Shown in pieces: positions 18,803-26,820 of a stretch of 64,000 nucleotides of DNA; within the stretch, counting starts at the first letter, position 1, and every line of letters begins with the position of its first letter. Origin of the DNA: CAMLFJ01 sp035524955. GTDB lineage: Bacteria; Methylomirabilota; Methylomirabilia; Rokubacteriales; CSP1-6. The notes beneath the pieces are model-generated. The model saw only the letters and a list, made by a program, of their open reading frames with translations, was not told the DNA's origin and did not search any database. The stretch is taken from positions 1 to 64,000 of the forward strand of contig DATLFG010000042.1 in the NCBI GenBank assembly GCA_035524955.1, written 5' to 3'. The position numbers were made by a program, and so were the translations under genes.

Positions 18803-20197
18803 ATGGCCACGCCGACCACGATTCGAGAGCTGCGCGACAGCGGGTACACGTCCCGGTCCGTCAAGCAGGAGCTGCGCGACAACCTGATCGCGCGCCTGCG
18901 CCGCGGCGAGAGCCTCTTCTCCGGCATCGTGGGCTACGAGCAGACCGTCGTGCCCCAGATCGAGAACGCGGTGCTGAGCGGCCAGGACATCGTCTTCCTG
19001 GGCGAGCGCGGCCAGGCCAAGACCCGTATGGCCCGCCTCCTGGTGGGGCTGCTCGACGAGAAGATGCCCGCGCTGGCCGGCTGCGAGATCAGCGATGACC
19101 CGTTCGCGCCGATCTGCTCGGCGTGCCGGCAACGGGTCGGCGAGCAGGGTGACCGGGCGGTGATCGCCTGGATCCCACGCGACCGGCGCTACGGTGAGAA
19201 GCTCGCCACCCCCGACATCACGATCGCCGACCTGATCGGCGAGGTGGATCCGATCAAGGTGGCGGAGGGGCGCTATCTCTCCGACGAGCTCACCATCCAC
19301 TATGGCCTCCTGCCCCGCACCAACCGCGGCATCTTCGCGCTCAACGAGCTGCCGGACCTGGCCGAGCGCATCCAGGTGGGCCTGCTCAACATCATGGAGG
19401 AGCGCGACGTGCAGATCCGCGGCTACAAGGTGCGGCTGCCCATCGACCTCTACGTGGTGGCGAGCGCGAACCCGGAGGACTACACCAACCGCGGGCGGAT
19501 CATCACCCCGCTCAAGGACCGCTTCGGCTCCCAGATCCGCACCCACTACCCCCGGCGGGTGGAAGACGAGATCGCGATCATGGAGGCGGAGCGCACCGCC
19601 TACGCCGACGCGGGGCTCGAGACGAGGAGCCCGGAGTTCATGAAGCAGCTCGTGGCCGAGGTCACCCACCTGGCCCGCCGCTCGCCCGAGATCAGCCAGC
19701 GCTCGGGGGTGTCGGTGCGCGTGACGATTTGCAACTACGAGAATCTCCTGTCGAGCGCGCTCAAGCGGGCCATCCGGCTCGGCGAGGCGGTGGCCGCCCC
19801 GCGGGTGAGCGACCTCAGCGCCATCGCCGCCTCCACCGGGGGCAAGATCGAGATGGAGAGCCTGGGCGACACGAGCGAGGAGAAGGTTCTCGGCAAGATC
19901 ATGCAGCGCGCGCTGCTCAACGTGTTCAACCGCAGCTTCTCCTCCGGCGAGCTGGACGAGGTGGTGGGCGCGTTTCAGGACGGGCTCAAGATCGAGGTGT
20001 CCGACTCCATGCCCACCGATCTCTACCTCCGGCATCTCGGCCAGGTGCGCCCGCTGCAGGCGGCGGTGCGCAAGCTCGGGGCGCAGGATCCGGCGAGCGT
20101 GGCCGCCGCCGTCGAGTTCGTCCTGGAGGGCCTGCACCTCAGCAAAAAGCTGAACAAGGACGTGCAGGCCGGACAGGCGCGCTACCGGGTGGCGTGA
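18803..20197 (+). CDS. MoxR / Mg-chelatase-like AAA+ ATPase
   Basis: A 464-residue AAA+ ATPase of the clade often annotated as magnesium chelatase subunit I. Walker A is GERGQAKT at residues 67-74, and sensor 1 lies in VVASANPEDYTNRGR. The Walker B segment reads GIFALNELPDL, with Asn where Asp is usual. An insert contains three closely spaced cysteines (CEISDDPFAPICSAC), a possible metal site. The partner VWA protein is encoded next. Such pairs remodel or load metal into partner proteins. There are no chlorophyll or cobalamin genes here, so a chelatase role is not implied. Confidence 0.88.
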   Translation: MATPTTIRELRDSGYTSRSVKQELRDNLIARLRRGESLFSGIVGYEQTVVPQIENAVLSGQDIVFLGERGQAKTRMARLLVGLLDEKMPALAGCEISDDPFAPICSACRQRVGEQGDRAVIAWIPRDRRYGEKLATPDITIADLIGEVDPIKVAEGRYLSDELTIHYGLLPRTNRGIFALNELPDLAERIQVGLLNIMEERDVQIRGYKVRLPIDLYVVASANPEDYTNRGRIITPLKDRFGSQIRTHYPRRVEDEIAIMEAERTAYADAGLETRSPEFMKQLVAEVTHLARRSPEISQRSGVSVRVTICNYENLLSSALKRAIRLGEAVAAPRVSDLSAIAASTGGKIEMESLGDTSEEKVLGKIMQRALLNVFNRSFSSGELDEVVGAFQDGLKIEVSDSMPTDLYLRHLGQVRPLQAAVRKLGAQDPASVAAAVEFVLEGLHLSKKLNKDVQAGQARYRVA

Positions 20198-20308
20198 GGT
20201 CTCCGGTGAATCCTATCCGGGCGCGCGAGCTCCGCGGGGAGCCTGTCGGAGTGAGCTCCGTCCGAGCGCCGGCTTGGCCGACGCAACCCGATCTGGGGGG
20301 GGCTCGGA

Positions 20309-20327
20309 GGGGGCCGTCGCGGCCCCC
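20309..20327. other. GC-rich hairpin just upstream of the VWA gene start
   Basis: Perfect 7-bp arms GGGGGCC and GGCCCCC enclose a 5-base loop and end 13 bases before the preferred GTG start. It lies in the 142-base gap between the MoxR-like and VWA genes, so it could attenuate expression of the downstream gene or mask its ribosome-binding site. The sequence supports the structure but not the role. Confidence 0.4.
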
Positions 20328-20339
20328 TTCGAGGCGCTC

Positions 20340-22349
20340 GTGTCGCCCCTGAGCTGGTACTCGCGCTGGGACGGCTCCCAGCGCCTCGACGATCTCGACG
20401 CCGATCAGCTCCTCGACGCCATGTCCGACGACCTCCTGTCGGACGGCGATCCGTGGAGCGCGCTCCGGCGCCTGTTCCAGCGCGGCGCCCGAAACCCGGA
20501 CGGGGCCAACCTCCCCGGGCTGCAAGACCTGCTCAACCGGCTGCGGCGGCAGCGCCAGCAGCAGCTCGACCGCCACGATCTCTCTTCGGTGCTCGACGAC
20601 ATCAAGCAGAAGCTCGACGACATCCTGAAGACCGAGCGCGAGGGCATCGACCGGCGGGTGGCCGACGCCCGCGAGCGGGCCGAGCGCGGCGAGGCCCCCG
20701 AGTCGTTCCGCCAGGGCATGGAGCAGGCGGCCGCCGAGCACCGGAAGACCCTCGACGAGATGCCGGAGTCGCCGGCCGGGCGCATCCAGGGCCTGCAGGG
20801 TTACGAGTTCATGGATCCCGACGCGCACCGGATGTTCTGGGAGCTGATGAAGGGCCTGCAGCAGCAGATGCTGCAGCCGTTCCTCTCCAACATGCAGAAG
20901 GCGATCGGCGACATGAGCCCCCAGGATCTCGAGCGGATGCGGGAGATGCTGCGCGACCTCAACCGCATGCTCCAGGACCGGGCCGAGGGACGCGAGCCGG
21001 ACTTCGAGGCGTTCAAGCAGAAGTGGGGCGACCACTTCCCGGGCGCCCAGAACCTCGACCAGCTCATGGAGCAGATCGCCCGCCAGGCCGGCCAGATGCA
21101 GTCGCTGCTCTCGAGCATGTCGCCCGGCCAGCGCAGCCAGCTCCAGGACATGATGCAGTCGCTCTTCATGCGGGACGAGCGGTTCGAAGCCGAGCTGCGC
21201 CAGCTCGGCATGAACCTGAGCCAGCTCATGCCGCCGCCCGACGGTCAGCGCTACAGCTTCCGCGGCAGCGACGACCTCACGATGAAGCAGGCCATGGAGC
21301 TGATGGACGAGCTCCGGCAGCTCGACGAGCTCGAGCGGCAGATCCAGAAAGTGCGCGACCCCAACGATCTGGAGAAGATCGACCCGCAGCAGGTCGAGCA
21401 GCTCCTGGGCGAGGAGGCGGCCCGCGACCTCGAGCGCCTGCGCGAGATGACCAAGAAGCTCGAAGAAGCCGGCTACCTCGAGCGGAAAGGCGACCGCCTC
21501 GAGCTGACCGCGCGGGCCATCCGCAAGATCGGCGACAAGGCGCTGCGGGACATCTTCGGGCACCTCAAGCGCGACCGTTTCGGCGCCCACGCGATCGAGC
21601 GGCGGGGCGCGGGCGGCGACCGCACCGACCAGACCAAGCCCTACGAGTTCGGCGACCCGTTCCTGCTCGAGCTGCGCGAGACCCTGATGAACGCGGTGGA
21701 GCGCCACGGCGCCGGCATCCCGGTGCGCCTGGCCCCCGGCGACTTCGAGGTGGCGCGCACCGAGACCCAGACCCACGCGGCCACCGTGCTCATGCTCGAC
21801 ATGAGCCGCTCGATGATCTTCAACGGATGCTTCCTGCCCGCCAAGAAGGTCGCGCTCGCGCTGAACGCCCTGATCCGCGGCCAGTTCCCGCGCGACAGCC
21901 TCCACATCGTGGGCTTCTCGCTCTACGCGCGCGAGTTCAGCGCGGCCCAGCTTCCGCACCTGGCCCCCGGCGAGTGGAGCGTGGGCACCAACATGCACGC
22001 GGGCTTCCTGCTCGCCCGTCAGCTCCTGGCCCGGCACAAGGGCGGCAACAAGCAAGTGATCATGATCACCGACGGCGAGCCCACCGCCCACCTGGAGGGG
22101 AGCGAGCCCGAGTTCGCCTACCCGCCGACCCGGCGGACCCTCCAGGAGACGCTCAAGGAAGTCCAGCGCTGCACGCGCGACGGCATCACCATCAACACGT
22201 TCATGCTCGAGCAGAGCCACGCCCTGGCCGCTTTCGTCGAACAGATGACCCGCATCAATCGCGGCCGCGCCTTCTTCGCAACGTCCGATCGCCTCGGCGA
22301 GTACGTGCTCGTGGACTTCGTCCGCGCGAAGCGTCGGGCCGTCTCCTAG
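20340..22349 (+). CDS. VWA-domain protein partnered with the MoxR-like ATPase
   Basis: About 669 residues: a long charged helical N-terminal region rich in Gln, Met, Arg and Leu, then a C-terminal von Willebrand A domain. The MIDAS motif LDMSRSM is at about residues 486-492, with Thr in GTNMHAGF and Asp in MITDGEPTAH. It resembles the large VWA proteins that follow Mg-chelatase-like ATPases in Actinobacteria. The GTG start at 20340 (before SPLSWYSRWDG, where family similarity begins) is preferred. A TTG at 20274 would add 22 low-complexity residues. Confidence 0.85.
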   Translation: MSPLSWYSRWDGSQRLDDLDADQLLDAMSDDLLSDGDPWSALRRLFQRGARNPDGANLPGLQDLLNRLRRQRQQQLDRHDLSSVLDDIKQKLDDILKTEREGIDRRVADARERAERGEAPESFRQGMEQAAAEHRKTLDEMPESPAGRIQGLQGYEFMDPDAHRMFWELMKGLQQQMLQPFLSNMQKAIGDMSPQDLERMREMLRDLNRMLQDRAEGREPDFEAFKQKWGDHFPGAQNLDQLMEQIARQAGQMQSLLSSMSPGQRSQLQDMMQSLFMRDERFEAELRQLGMNLSQLMPPPDGQRYSFRGSDDLTMKQAMELMDELRQLDELERQIQKVRDPNDLEKIDPQQVEQLLGEEAARDLERLREMTKKLEEAGYLERKGDRLELTARAIRKIGDKALRDIFGHLKRDRFGAHAIERRGAGGDRTDQTKPYEFGDPFLLELRETLMNAVERHGAGIPVRLAPGDFEVARTETQTHAATVLMLDMSRSMIFNGCFLPAKKVALALNALIRGQFPRDSLHIVGFSLYAREFSAAQLPHLAPGEWSVGTNMHAGFLLARQLLARHKGGNKQVIMITDGEPTAHLEGSEPEFAYPPTRRTLQETLKEVQRCTRDGITINTFMLEQSHALAAFVEQMTRINRGRAFFATSDRLGEYVLVDFVRAKRRAVS

Positions 22350-22361
22350 CCGGCCCGCCCG

Positions 22362-23003
22362 ATGGCGGACGCCGCGACGGTCGTCCTGCTCGTACGCCAC
22401 GGGCTGACGCCCACCACCGGGATCAAGCTGCCCGGTCAGGCCCCGGGGCTGCACCTCACCGACGAGGGCCGGCGCCAGGCGGAGGCCGCCGCCTTGCGCA
22501 TCGAGGCGCTGCCCAAGGTCGCCGCGGTCTACTCCTCGCACCTCGAGCGGGCGCGCGAGACCGCCGCCCCCATCGCGCGGAGCCGCCGCCTCGCGCTTCG
22601 GATCGACCGCGATCTGGCCGATCTCGACGTGGGTGCGTGGACCGGCCTCAGCCTGAAGCAAGCGGCCCGGCGTCCCGAGTGGGAGGCCGTCCAGCGCAAC
22701 CCCAGCGGCTTCCGCTTTCCGGACGGGGAGTCCTTCCCGGAGATGCAGGCGCGCATCACCTCCGCGCTCGCGCGCCTGGTGGCCCGCTTTCCGGGACAGG
22801 TCGTGGTCGCGGTGTCCCACGCCGATCCGATCAAGGCGGCGGTGGCCCAGGCGCTCGGCACGCCGCTCGACCTCTTCCAGCGCATCATGATCGCGCCGAC
22901 GTCCATCACCGCGGTGGCCTACCGTCGCGGCGGCCCCGCCGTCCTCACCGTGAACTCGCTCGCGGGCGACCTCACCACCTGGCTCGGCGGGGGCAAGGCA
23001 TGA
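22362..23003 (+). CDS. Histidine phosphatase-superfamily protein, MSMEG_4193-like
   Basis: A 213-residue phosphoglycerate-mutase-like protein with the phosphohistidine motif LLVRHGLTPT at the N terminus, SSHLERARETA, and the second catalytic histidine in VVAVSHADPIKAA. It matches the putative phosphomutase member of the three-gene set known from Actinobacteria (phosphomutase-like, DUF3090, SCO1664-like). It begins 12 bases after the VWA gene and its stop overlaps the DUF3090 start (ATGA), which supports a common operon. Substrate unknown. Confidence 0.87.
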   Translation: MADAATVVLLVRHGLTPTTGIKLPGQAPGLHLTDEGRRQAEAAALRIEALPKVAAVYSSHLERARETAAPIARSRRLALRIDRDLADLDVGAWTGLSLKQAARRPEWEAVQRNPSGFRFPDGESFPEMQARITSALARLVARFPGQVVVAVSHADPIKAAVAQALGTPLDLFQRIMIAPTSITAVAYRRGGPAVLTVNSLAGDLTTWLGGGKA

Positions 23004-23533
23004 GCGACAATCCGTCCTTCGAGGTGGATTCCCCCGACCACTTCACGGCCGGCGCGGTGGGACCGCCGGGCCAGCGCGTCTTCTACCTCCAATCGCGCGA
23101 CGGCACCCGCCTCATCACCCTGAAGGTCGAGAAGGAGCACGTGCGGGCGCTCGCCGAGTACGTGGGCGGGCTGCTCGCCCGCGTGAAGGGCGCGCCGGGA
23201 ACCGGACGCGGCGGGGGCGAGCTGATCGAGCCGCTCGAGGTCGCGTGGGACGTGGGCTCGCTCGCGGTGGGGTACGACGAGAGCCAGGACCGGGTCGTCG
23301 TCGAGGCGAGCGAGCTGATCGAGGCGGAGGAGGCCGAGGAGGAGGGCAGCCCCGGGCCCGAGCCCGACCCGGCCATGGCCCGCTTTCGCATCACCCGCGC
23401 CCAGGCCGCCGCGTTCGTGGAGCGGGCGAACGAGCTCATGAAGGGGGGACGCCCCACCTGCCCGGTGTGCAGCCGGCCCATGGATCCCGAGGGCCACGTC
23501 TGCCCGCGGGCCAATGGGCACGTGAAGCACTAG
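23000..23533 (+). CDS. DUF3090-family protein
   Basis: A 177-residue protein of the family described as TIGR03847/DUF3090. Its N-terminal beta-rich part includes DHFTAGAVGPPGQRVFYLQ and TLKVEKEHVRALAEY. An acidic central stretch follows, then a C-terminal zinc-ribbon-like cluster CPVCSRPMDPEGHVCP. Function is unknown, but it is one of three genes that travel together in Actinobacteria, and all three are present here in tight order. The start overlaps the preceding stop by four bases; the kinase-like gene begins two bases after its stop. Confidence 0.87.
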   Translation: MSDNPSFEVDSPDHFTAGAVGPPGQRVFYLQSRDGTRLITLKVEKEHVRALAEYVGGLLARVKGAPGTGRGGGELIEPLEVAWDVGSLAVGYDESQDRVVVEASELIEAEEAEEEGSPGPEPDPAMARFRITRAQAAAFVERANELMKGGRPTCPVCSRPMDPEGHVCPRANGHVKH

Positions 23534-23535
23534 CC

Positions 23536-24252
23536 ATGACGGGGCGCGCGGATCCGGCGATCGCCCTCGACCTGCTGGTCCGCGGCGCCATCACCATGAA
23601 GGGGCGCATGCCGCGCAGCAGCAACGCCACCTTCCTGGTGGAGGTCGCCCTCGACGGCGCCACCGCCCTGGCCGTCTACAAGCCGGAACAGGGCGAGCGG
23701 CCGCTCTGGGATTTCCCGCCCGGGCTCTTCCGGCGCGAGATTGCCGCGTACCTGCTCTCGGAGGCGCTCGGCTGGAGGCTCGTGCCGCCGACCGCGACGC
23801 GCGGGGACGGCCCGCTCGGCGAAGGCTCCCTGCAGCTCTTCGTCCCGGCCGACTTCCGCCAGCACTACTTCACCCTGGCGGAATCGGGCGAGCACCGCGA
23901 CACCCTGCAACGCATCTGTCTCTTCGACCTGGTGGCCAACAACGCCGACCGCAAGAGCGGCCACTGCCTGCTCGTGCCCGACGATCGAATCTACGCGATC
24001 GACAACGGGCTCACCTTTCATGCCGAGCCGAAGCTGCGAACCGTGATCTGGGACTTCGGCGACGAGCCGATCGCGCCCGCCCTGCAGGAGGATCTCCGCC
24101 GCGTCCTGGCCGACGATCTGCCCCCCGCCCTGGCCGAGCTGCTCGACTCCGACGAGCAGCGCGCGCTCAAGCGCCGCGTGCGCGGACTCCTCCGCACGGG
24201 GCGCTATCCGGTGGACAAGAGCGGCCTGCGCTACCCCTGGCCGCTTGTCTGA
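23536..24252 (+). CDS. SCO1664-family PI3/4-kinase-like protein
   Basis: A 238-residue member of the TIGR03843/SCO1664-like family, distantly similar to phosphatidylinositol 3/4-kinases. The beta-strand lysine lies in ALAVYKPEQGERPLWDFP. The catalytic-loop equivalent is FDLVANNADRKSGHCL, with the metal-binding aspartate in IYAIDNGLTFH. Kinase activity has not been shown for the family as far as I know. It is the third gene of the trio and ends directly at REP-like copy C, which may close the transcription unit. Confidence 0.87.
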   Translation: MTGRADPAIALDLLVRGAITMKGRMPRSSNATFLVEVALDGATALAVYKPEQGERPLWDFPPGLFRREIAAYLLSEALGWRLVPPTATRGDGPLGEGSLQLFVPADFRQHYFTLAESGEHRDTLQRICLFDLVANNADRKSGHCLLVPDDRIYAIDNGLTFHAEPKLRTVIWDFGDEPIAPALQEDLRRVLADDLPPALAELLDSDEQRALKRRVRGLLRTGRYPVDKSGLRYPWPLV

Positions 24253-24254
24253 TC

Positions 24255-24294
24255 TCTCCCTCTCCCCTCAGGGGAGAGGGCAGGGTGAGGGGTG
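24255..24294. repeat. REP-like palindrome, copy C
   Basis: A perfect 10-bp hairpin CCCTCTCCCC (24258-24267) / GGGGAGAGGG (24271-24280) with loop TCA, followed by CAGGGTGAGG. It begins two bases after the stop of the SCO1664-like gene and lies 11 bases from the end of the opposing small gene, so it sits between two convergent genes. It is in opposite orientation to copy B. Confidence 0.75.
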
Positions 24295-24304
24295 GTGTGA
24301 GCTC

Positions 24305-24562
24305 CTAGCGGCCTCGGTGGCGGTTGTTCGAGGCGGCGTGGATGATGTCGCACCAGCGCCGGTTCTCGTCGCCGCCCGCCTCCGCGCTCCCGGTCAGCAT
24401 CGCGTCGGACATGACGCGGGCGTCGTCCAGGCCTTCGCGGACCGGCATGTGAACGTTGCACCACTGCACTTCGAGGATCTCCAGCAGCGTATCGGCGTCG
24501 GGCTCGCAGGCGGGGCAGTAAGCGCGGGCAATTCGGGGGGTTTCGGCCGGCATGTCGCTCAT
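24305..24562 (-). CDS. Small conserved-looking hypothetical protein with CxxC motif
   Basis: An 85-residue open frame with ATG at 24562 preceded by a GGGGGA ribosome-binding-like sequence. It contains AYCPACEPDADTLLEILEVQWC, shown here as a CxxC followed by further cysteines (at about 16, 19, 35 and 71), which could hold a metal. I do not recognise the family. It is convergent with the SCO1664-like gene. The 188 bases on its other side, up to the acyl-CoA-dehydrogenase-like gene, contain no gene that I can see. Confidence 0.5.
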   Translation of the reverse strand: MSDMPAETPRIARAYCPACEPDADTLLEILEVQWCNVHMPVREGLDDARVMSDAMLTGSAEAGGDENRRWCDIIHAASNNRHRGR

Positions 24563-24750
24563 GGCAGTCCCCCACGCTGGAAGACTGCAGAACTTCGTCG
24601 CGAGTTTCGAGCGATAGCACCCTCCCGTCCGGTGTACCGGACCCGGCTCGAGGCTCACGTTCATTCTACACACGAGATTATTTGCCTCCTAATTCTGCGG
24701 CGGCCAAAATCCGGCCCGCGGCGGGGTGGCCCTACAGACGGGTGACCGCC

Positions 24751-25818
24751 CTACAGAAAGGTCTGGTCGGGCTCGAGGCCGAGGAGGTAGCGGCCGACGG
24801 TCTCGAGGTGGGCCTGGCGGCCCTGGAGCTGCTGGGTCACGGTGTGAATGTCGCGAAAGCGCCGCTCGAAGGCGCTGCTGGTGAAGATGGCGCTGGACCC
24901 GGCCGCGTGGTGGACCGTGTCCACCACCTGCTTGGCCTGGTGGATGCCGTACGTGGAGGCGAGCCGGATCCGCACCCGCTGCTCCAGGCTGAGCGGGCTG
25001 CCGGACCGGCTCACGTCGGCCCAGATGCGCCCGAGCGCGTCGTGCAGGAACACCCGCGCCGCCCCCAGCTTCGCCTCGGCCTCGGCCACCTGGAACTGGA
25101 CGAGCGCGCTGTCGCGCACGAGGCGTCTGGAGGCGCGTGGCTCCTTGTCGCGGGCCAGCTCGATGAAGGCGTCCAGGCTGCTGCGCGCGATGCCCATCGC
25201 CACGCCGGCGAAGCCCGCCGCGTAGAGGCTGCCCGAGGGGAAACAGTAGAGCGGACCGGGGTGGCGCCGCTCGGCGGGATCGTCGCGCGAGACCGTGTGC
25301 TCGTGGGGGACGAAGAGGTCCGTGACCGTGAACGCGTCGCTCCCGGTCCCGCGCAGGCCGGTCACGTGCCAGACGTCCACGATGGTGGCCCGCTCGGCCG
25401 GGAACAGCATGGTGCGCCCGTCGGCCGCGCCGTCCGGGCGGCGCCGGGTCCGGCCGTCGGGCTCCTCGATGGGACAGTAGCCGCCCAGCCACGTGGCGTG
25501 GCGGCAGCCGCTGGCGAAGCTCCACGTGCCGGTGATGCGGTAGCCGCCGGCCACGGCCACCGCCCTCGCGTCATGGCTCGGGCCCCAGGCCAGCACGGAG
25601 CGCGGGGCGCCGAAGATCTCGCGCGCGGTCTCCGGCGAGAGATAGGCCGCGGTCATGGAGCAGCCGGAAGCCTGGCAGAGGCACCATGCCGCACTCGCGT
25701 CGTGCTTAGCGATCTCCTCGATGACCTGGACGAACGTGAGCGGGTCCACCTCGCCTCCGTCGAGGAAGCGAGGCAGGAGCAGCCGGAAGAGCGAGGCGTC
25801 GAAGAGCGCCCGCTGCAC
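24751..25818 (-). CDS. Flavin-dependent monooxygenase / acyl-CoA dehydrogenase-like protein
   Basis: Fold of the HsaA/DszC-type group D monooxygenases: ITGTWSFASGCRHATW is the flavin/substrate loop, and the C-terminal helical domain has HHAAGSSAIFTSSAFERRFRD. These enzymes use reduced flavin to oxygenate a substrate, which cannot be identified here. The GTG at 25818 is the first usable start. Family-like sequence (LERARALAPLLEDLSERT) continues in frame upstream to the stop of the preceding gene at 25927 without any ATG, GTG or TTG. The gene has therefore lost its true start, or uses a rare codon. Confidence 0.75.
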   Translation of the reverse strand: MQRALFDASLFRLLLPRFLDGGEVDPLTFVQVIEEIAKHDASAAWCLCQASGCSMTAAYLSPETAREIFGAPRSVLAWGPSHDARAVAVAGGYRITGTWSFASGCRHATWLGGYCPIEEPDGRTRRRPDGAADGRTMLFPAERATIVDVWHVTGLRGTGSDAFTVTDLFVPHEHTVSRDDPAERRHPGPLYCFPSGSLYAAGFAGVAMGIARSSLDAFIELARDKEPRASRRLVRDSALVQFQVAEAEAKLGAARVFLHDALGRIWADVSRSGSPLSLEQRVRIRLASTYGIHQAKQVVDTVHHAAGSSAIFTSSAFERRFRDIHTVTQQLQGRQAHLETVGRYLLGLEPDQTFL

Positions 25819-25926
25819 CGGCTCGGGGAGCCGGCGCTCCTGCTCCGTACGCTCGCTCAGGTCCTCGAGGAGCGGCGCCAGGGCGCGGGCCCGCTCGAGC
25901 GGGCCCGCCGTCTCGCGGGAGTCCGT

Positions 25927-26712
25927 TCAGTCCACTCCGAAGTCGTAGATCTTGCCCGAGCCCGCGCCGAAGCCGGTGGCGAGGATGAAGCCGTACTCGC
26001 CGGGTGGGAGCGGGGTGGCCGGCGTCATCTTGTAGAAGCCGCGCGCATCCCGCTCGATGTTGATCGCGATCTTGTCCTCGTTGCGCACGCCCATCTTCTG
26101 GGTCCCACCGAACGGCATGAAGGCGCCGCTCCCGATCTTCAGGTTACGATCGTCTTTGCTGTCCCCCGGCTTGAGCTTCACCAGCGGCGCGTCCGTGGAC
26201 GAGTACGTGCTGAGGAAGACGGGCTGCTTGTCGTTGGTCCGGTAGCGCGCCTTCCGTCCCTCCAGCACGACCTCGCTCTTGCTCTGGAAGAACGCCATGT
26301 TGGTCTCGAGATTGGCCGAGGTCGCGAACATCTCGACGTACTTGTCGCCGACCAGCTGGTAGATCACGTCCTGGGTTCTGAGCGCTCCGGCCGCGGGCGT
26401 GGGCGCCGGCGGCGCGGGCATCGCGGTGGTCGGGGCGGCGGAAGCGGAGCCCGCCGCCAGCATGGCTTCCAGCACCTTGTCCGAGACACCGGCCTTCTTG
26501 AGGCCCACCAGCGAGTCGGTCTTGAGATCGAACTTGGTGGCAGTCCCCTTGATCTTGGCGATGACCACCGCCTCGGGCAAGCCCGCCTTGACCATCTGGA
26601 TCACCGAATCGTTCGTGAGCACTTCCTGAGCGATCGAGGTGGCGCCGGGCAGCGACAGGCTGACGGCGGCCACCAGGACCAGAACCAGTACGGCGCGCAT
26701 CATTTTCTTCAT
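25927..26712 (-). CDS. Exported protein of unknown function
   Basis: A 261-residue protein with an N-terminal signal peptide (MKKMMRAVLVLVLVAAVSLS). A short helical repeat-like motif follows: NDSVIQMVKAGLPEAVVIAKI, then LVGLKKAGVSDKVLEAML. This motif recurs in exported proteins of Acidobacteria and related soil phyla. After an Ala/Pro linker the C-terminal half is beta-rich. No catalytic motif is visible. It begins 108 bases from the MFS gene, on the same strand. Confidence 0.65.
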   Translation of the reverse strand: MKKMMRAVLVLVLVAAVSLSLPGATSIAQEVLTNDSVIQMVKAGLPEAVVIAKIKGTATKFDLKTDSLVGLKKAGVSDKVLEAMLAAGSASAAPTTAMPAPPAPTPAAGALRTQDVIYQLVGDKYVEMFATSANLETNMAFFQSKSEVVLEGRKARYRTNDKQPVFLSTYSSTDAPLVKLKPGDSKDDRNLKIGSGAFMPFGGTQKMGVRNEDKIAINIERDARGFYKMTPATPLPPGEYGFILATGFGAGSGKIYDFGVD

Positions 26713-26820
26713 GAGTCCTCCTGGGCGACGGGAAACGGTCGGGACCGGCCGGGACCATCCCGGCGATCGCGGCGATCGGCCACCAACTTAGGGTACTTCG
26801 TAAACCCGGTCAATAGCGCG

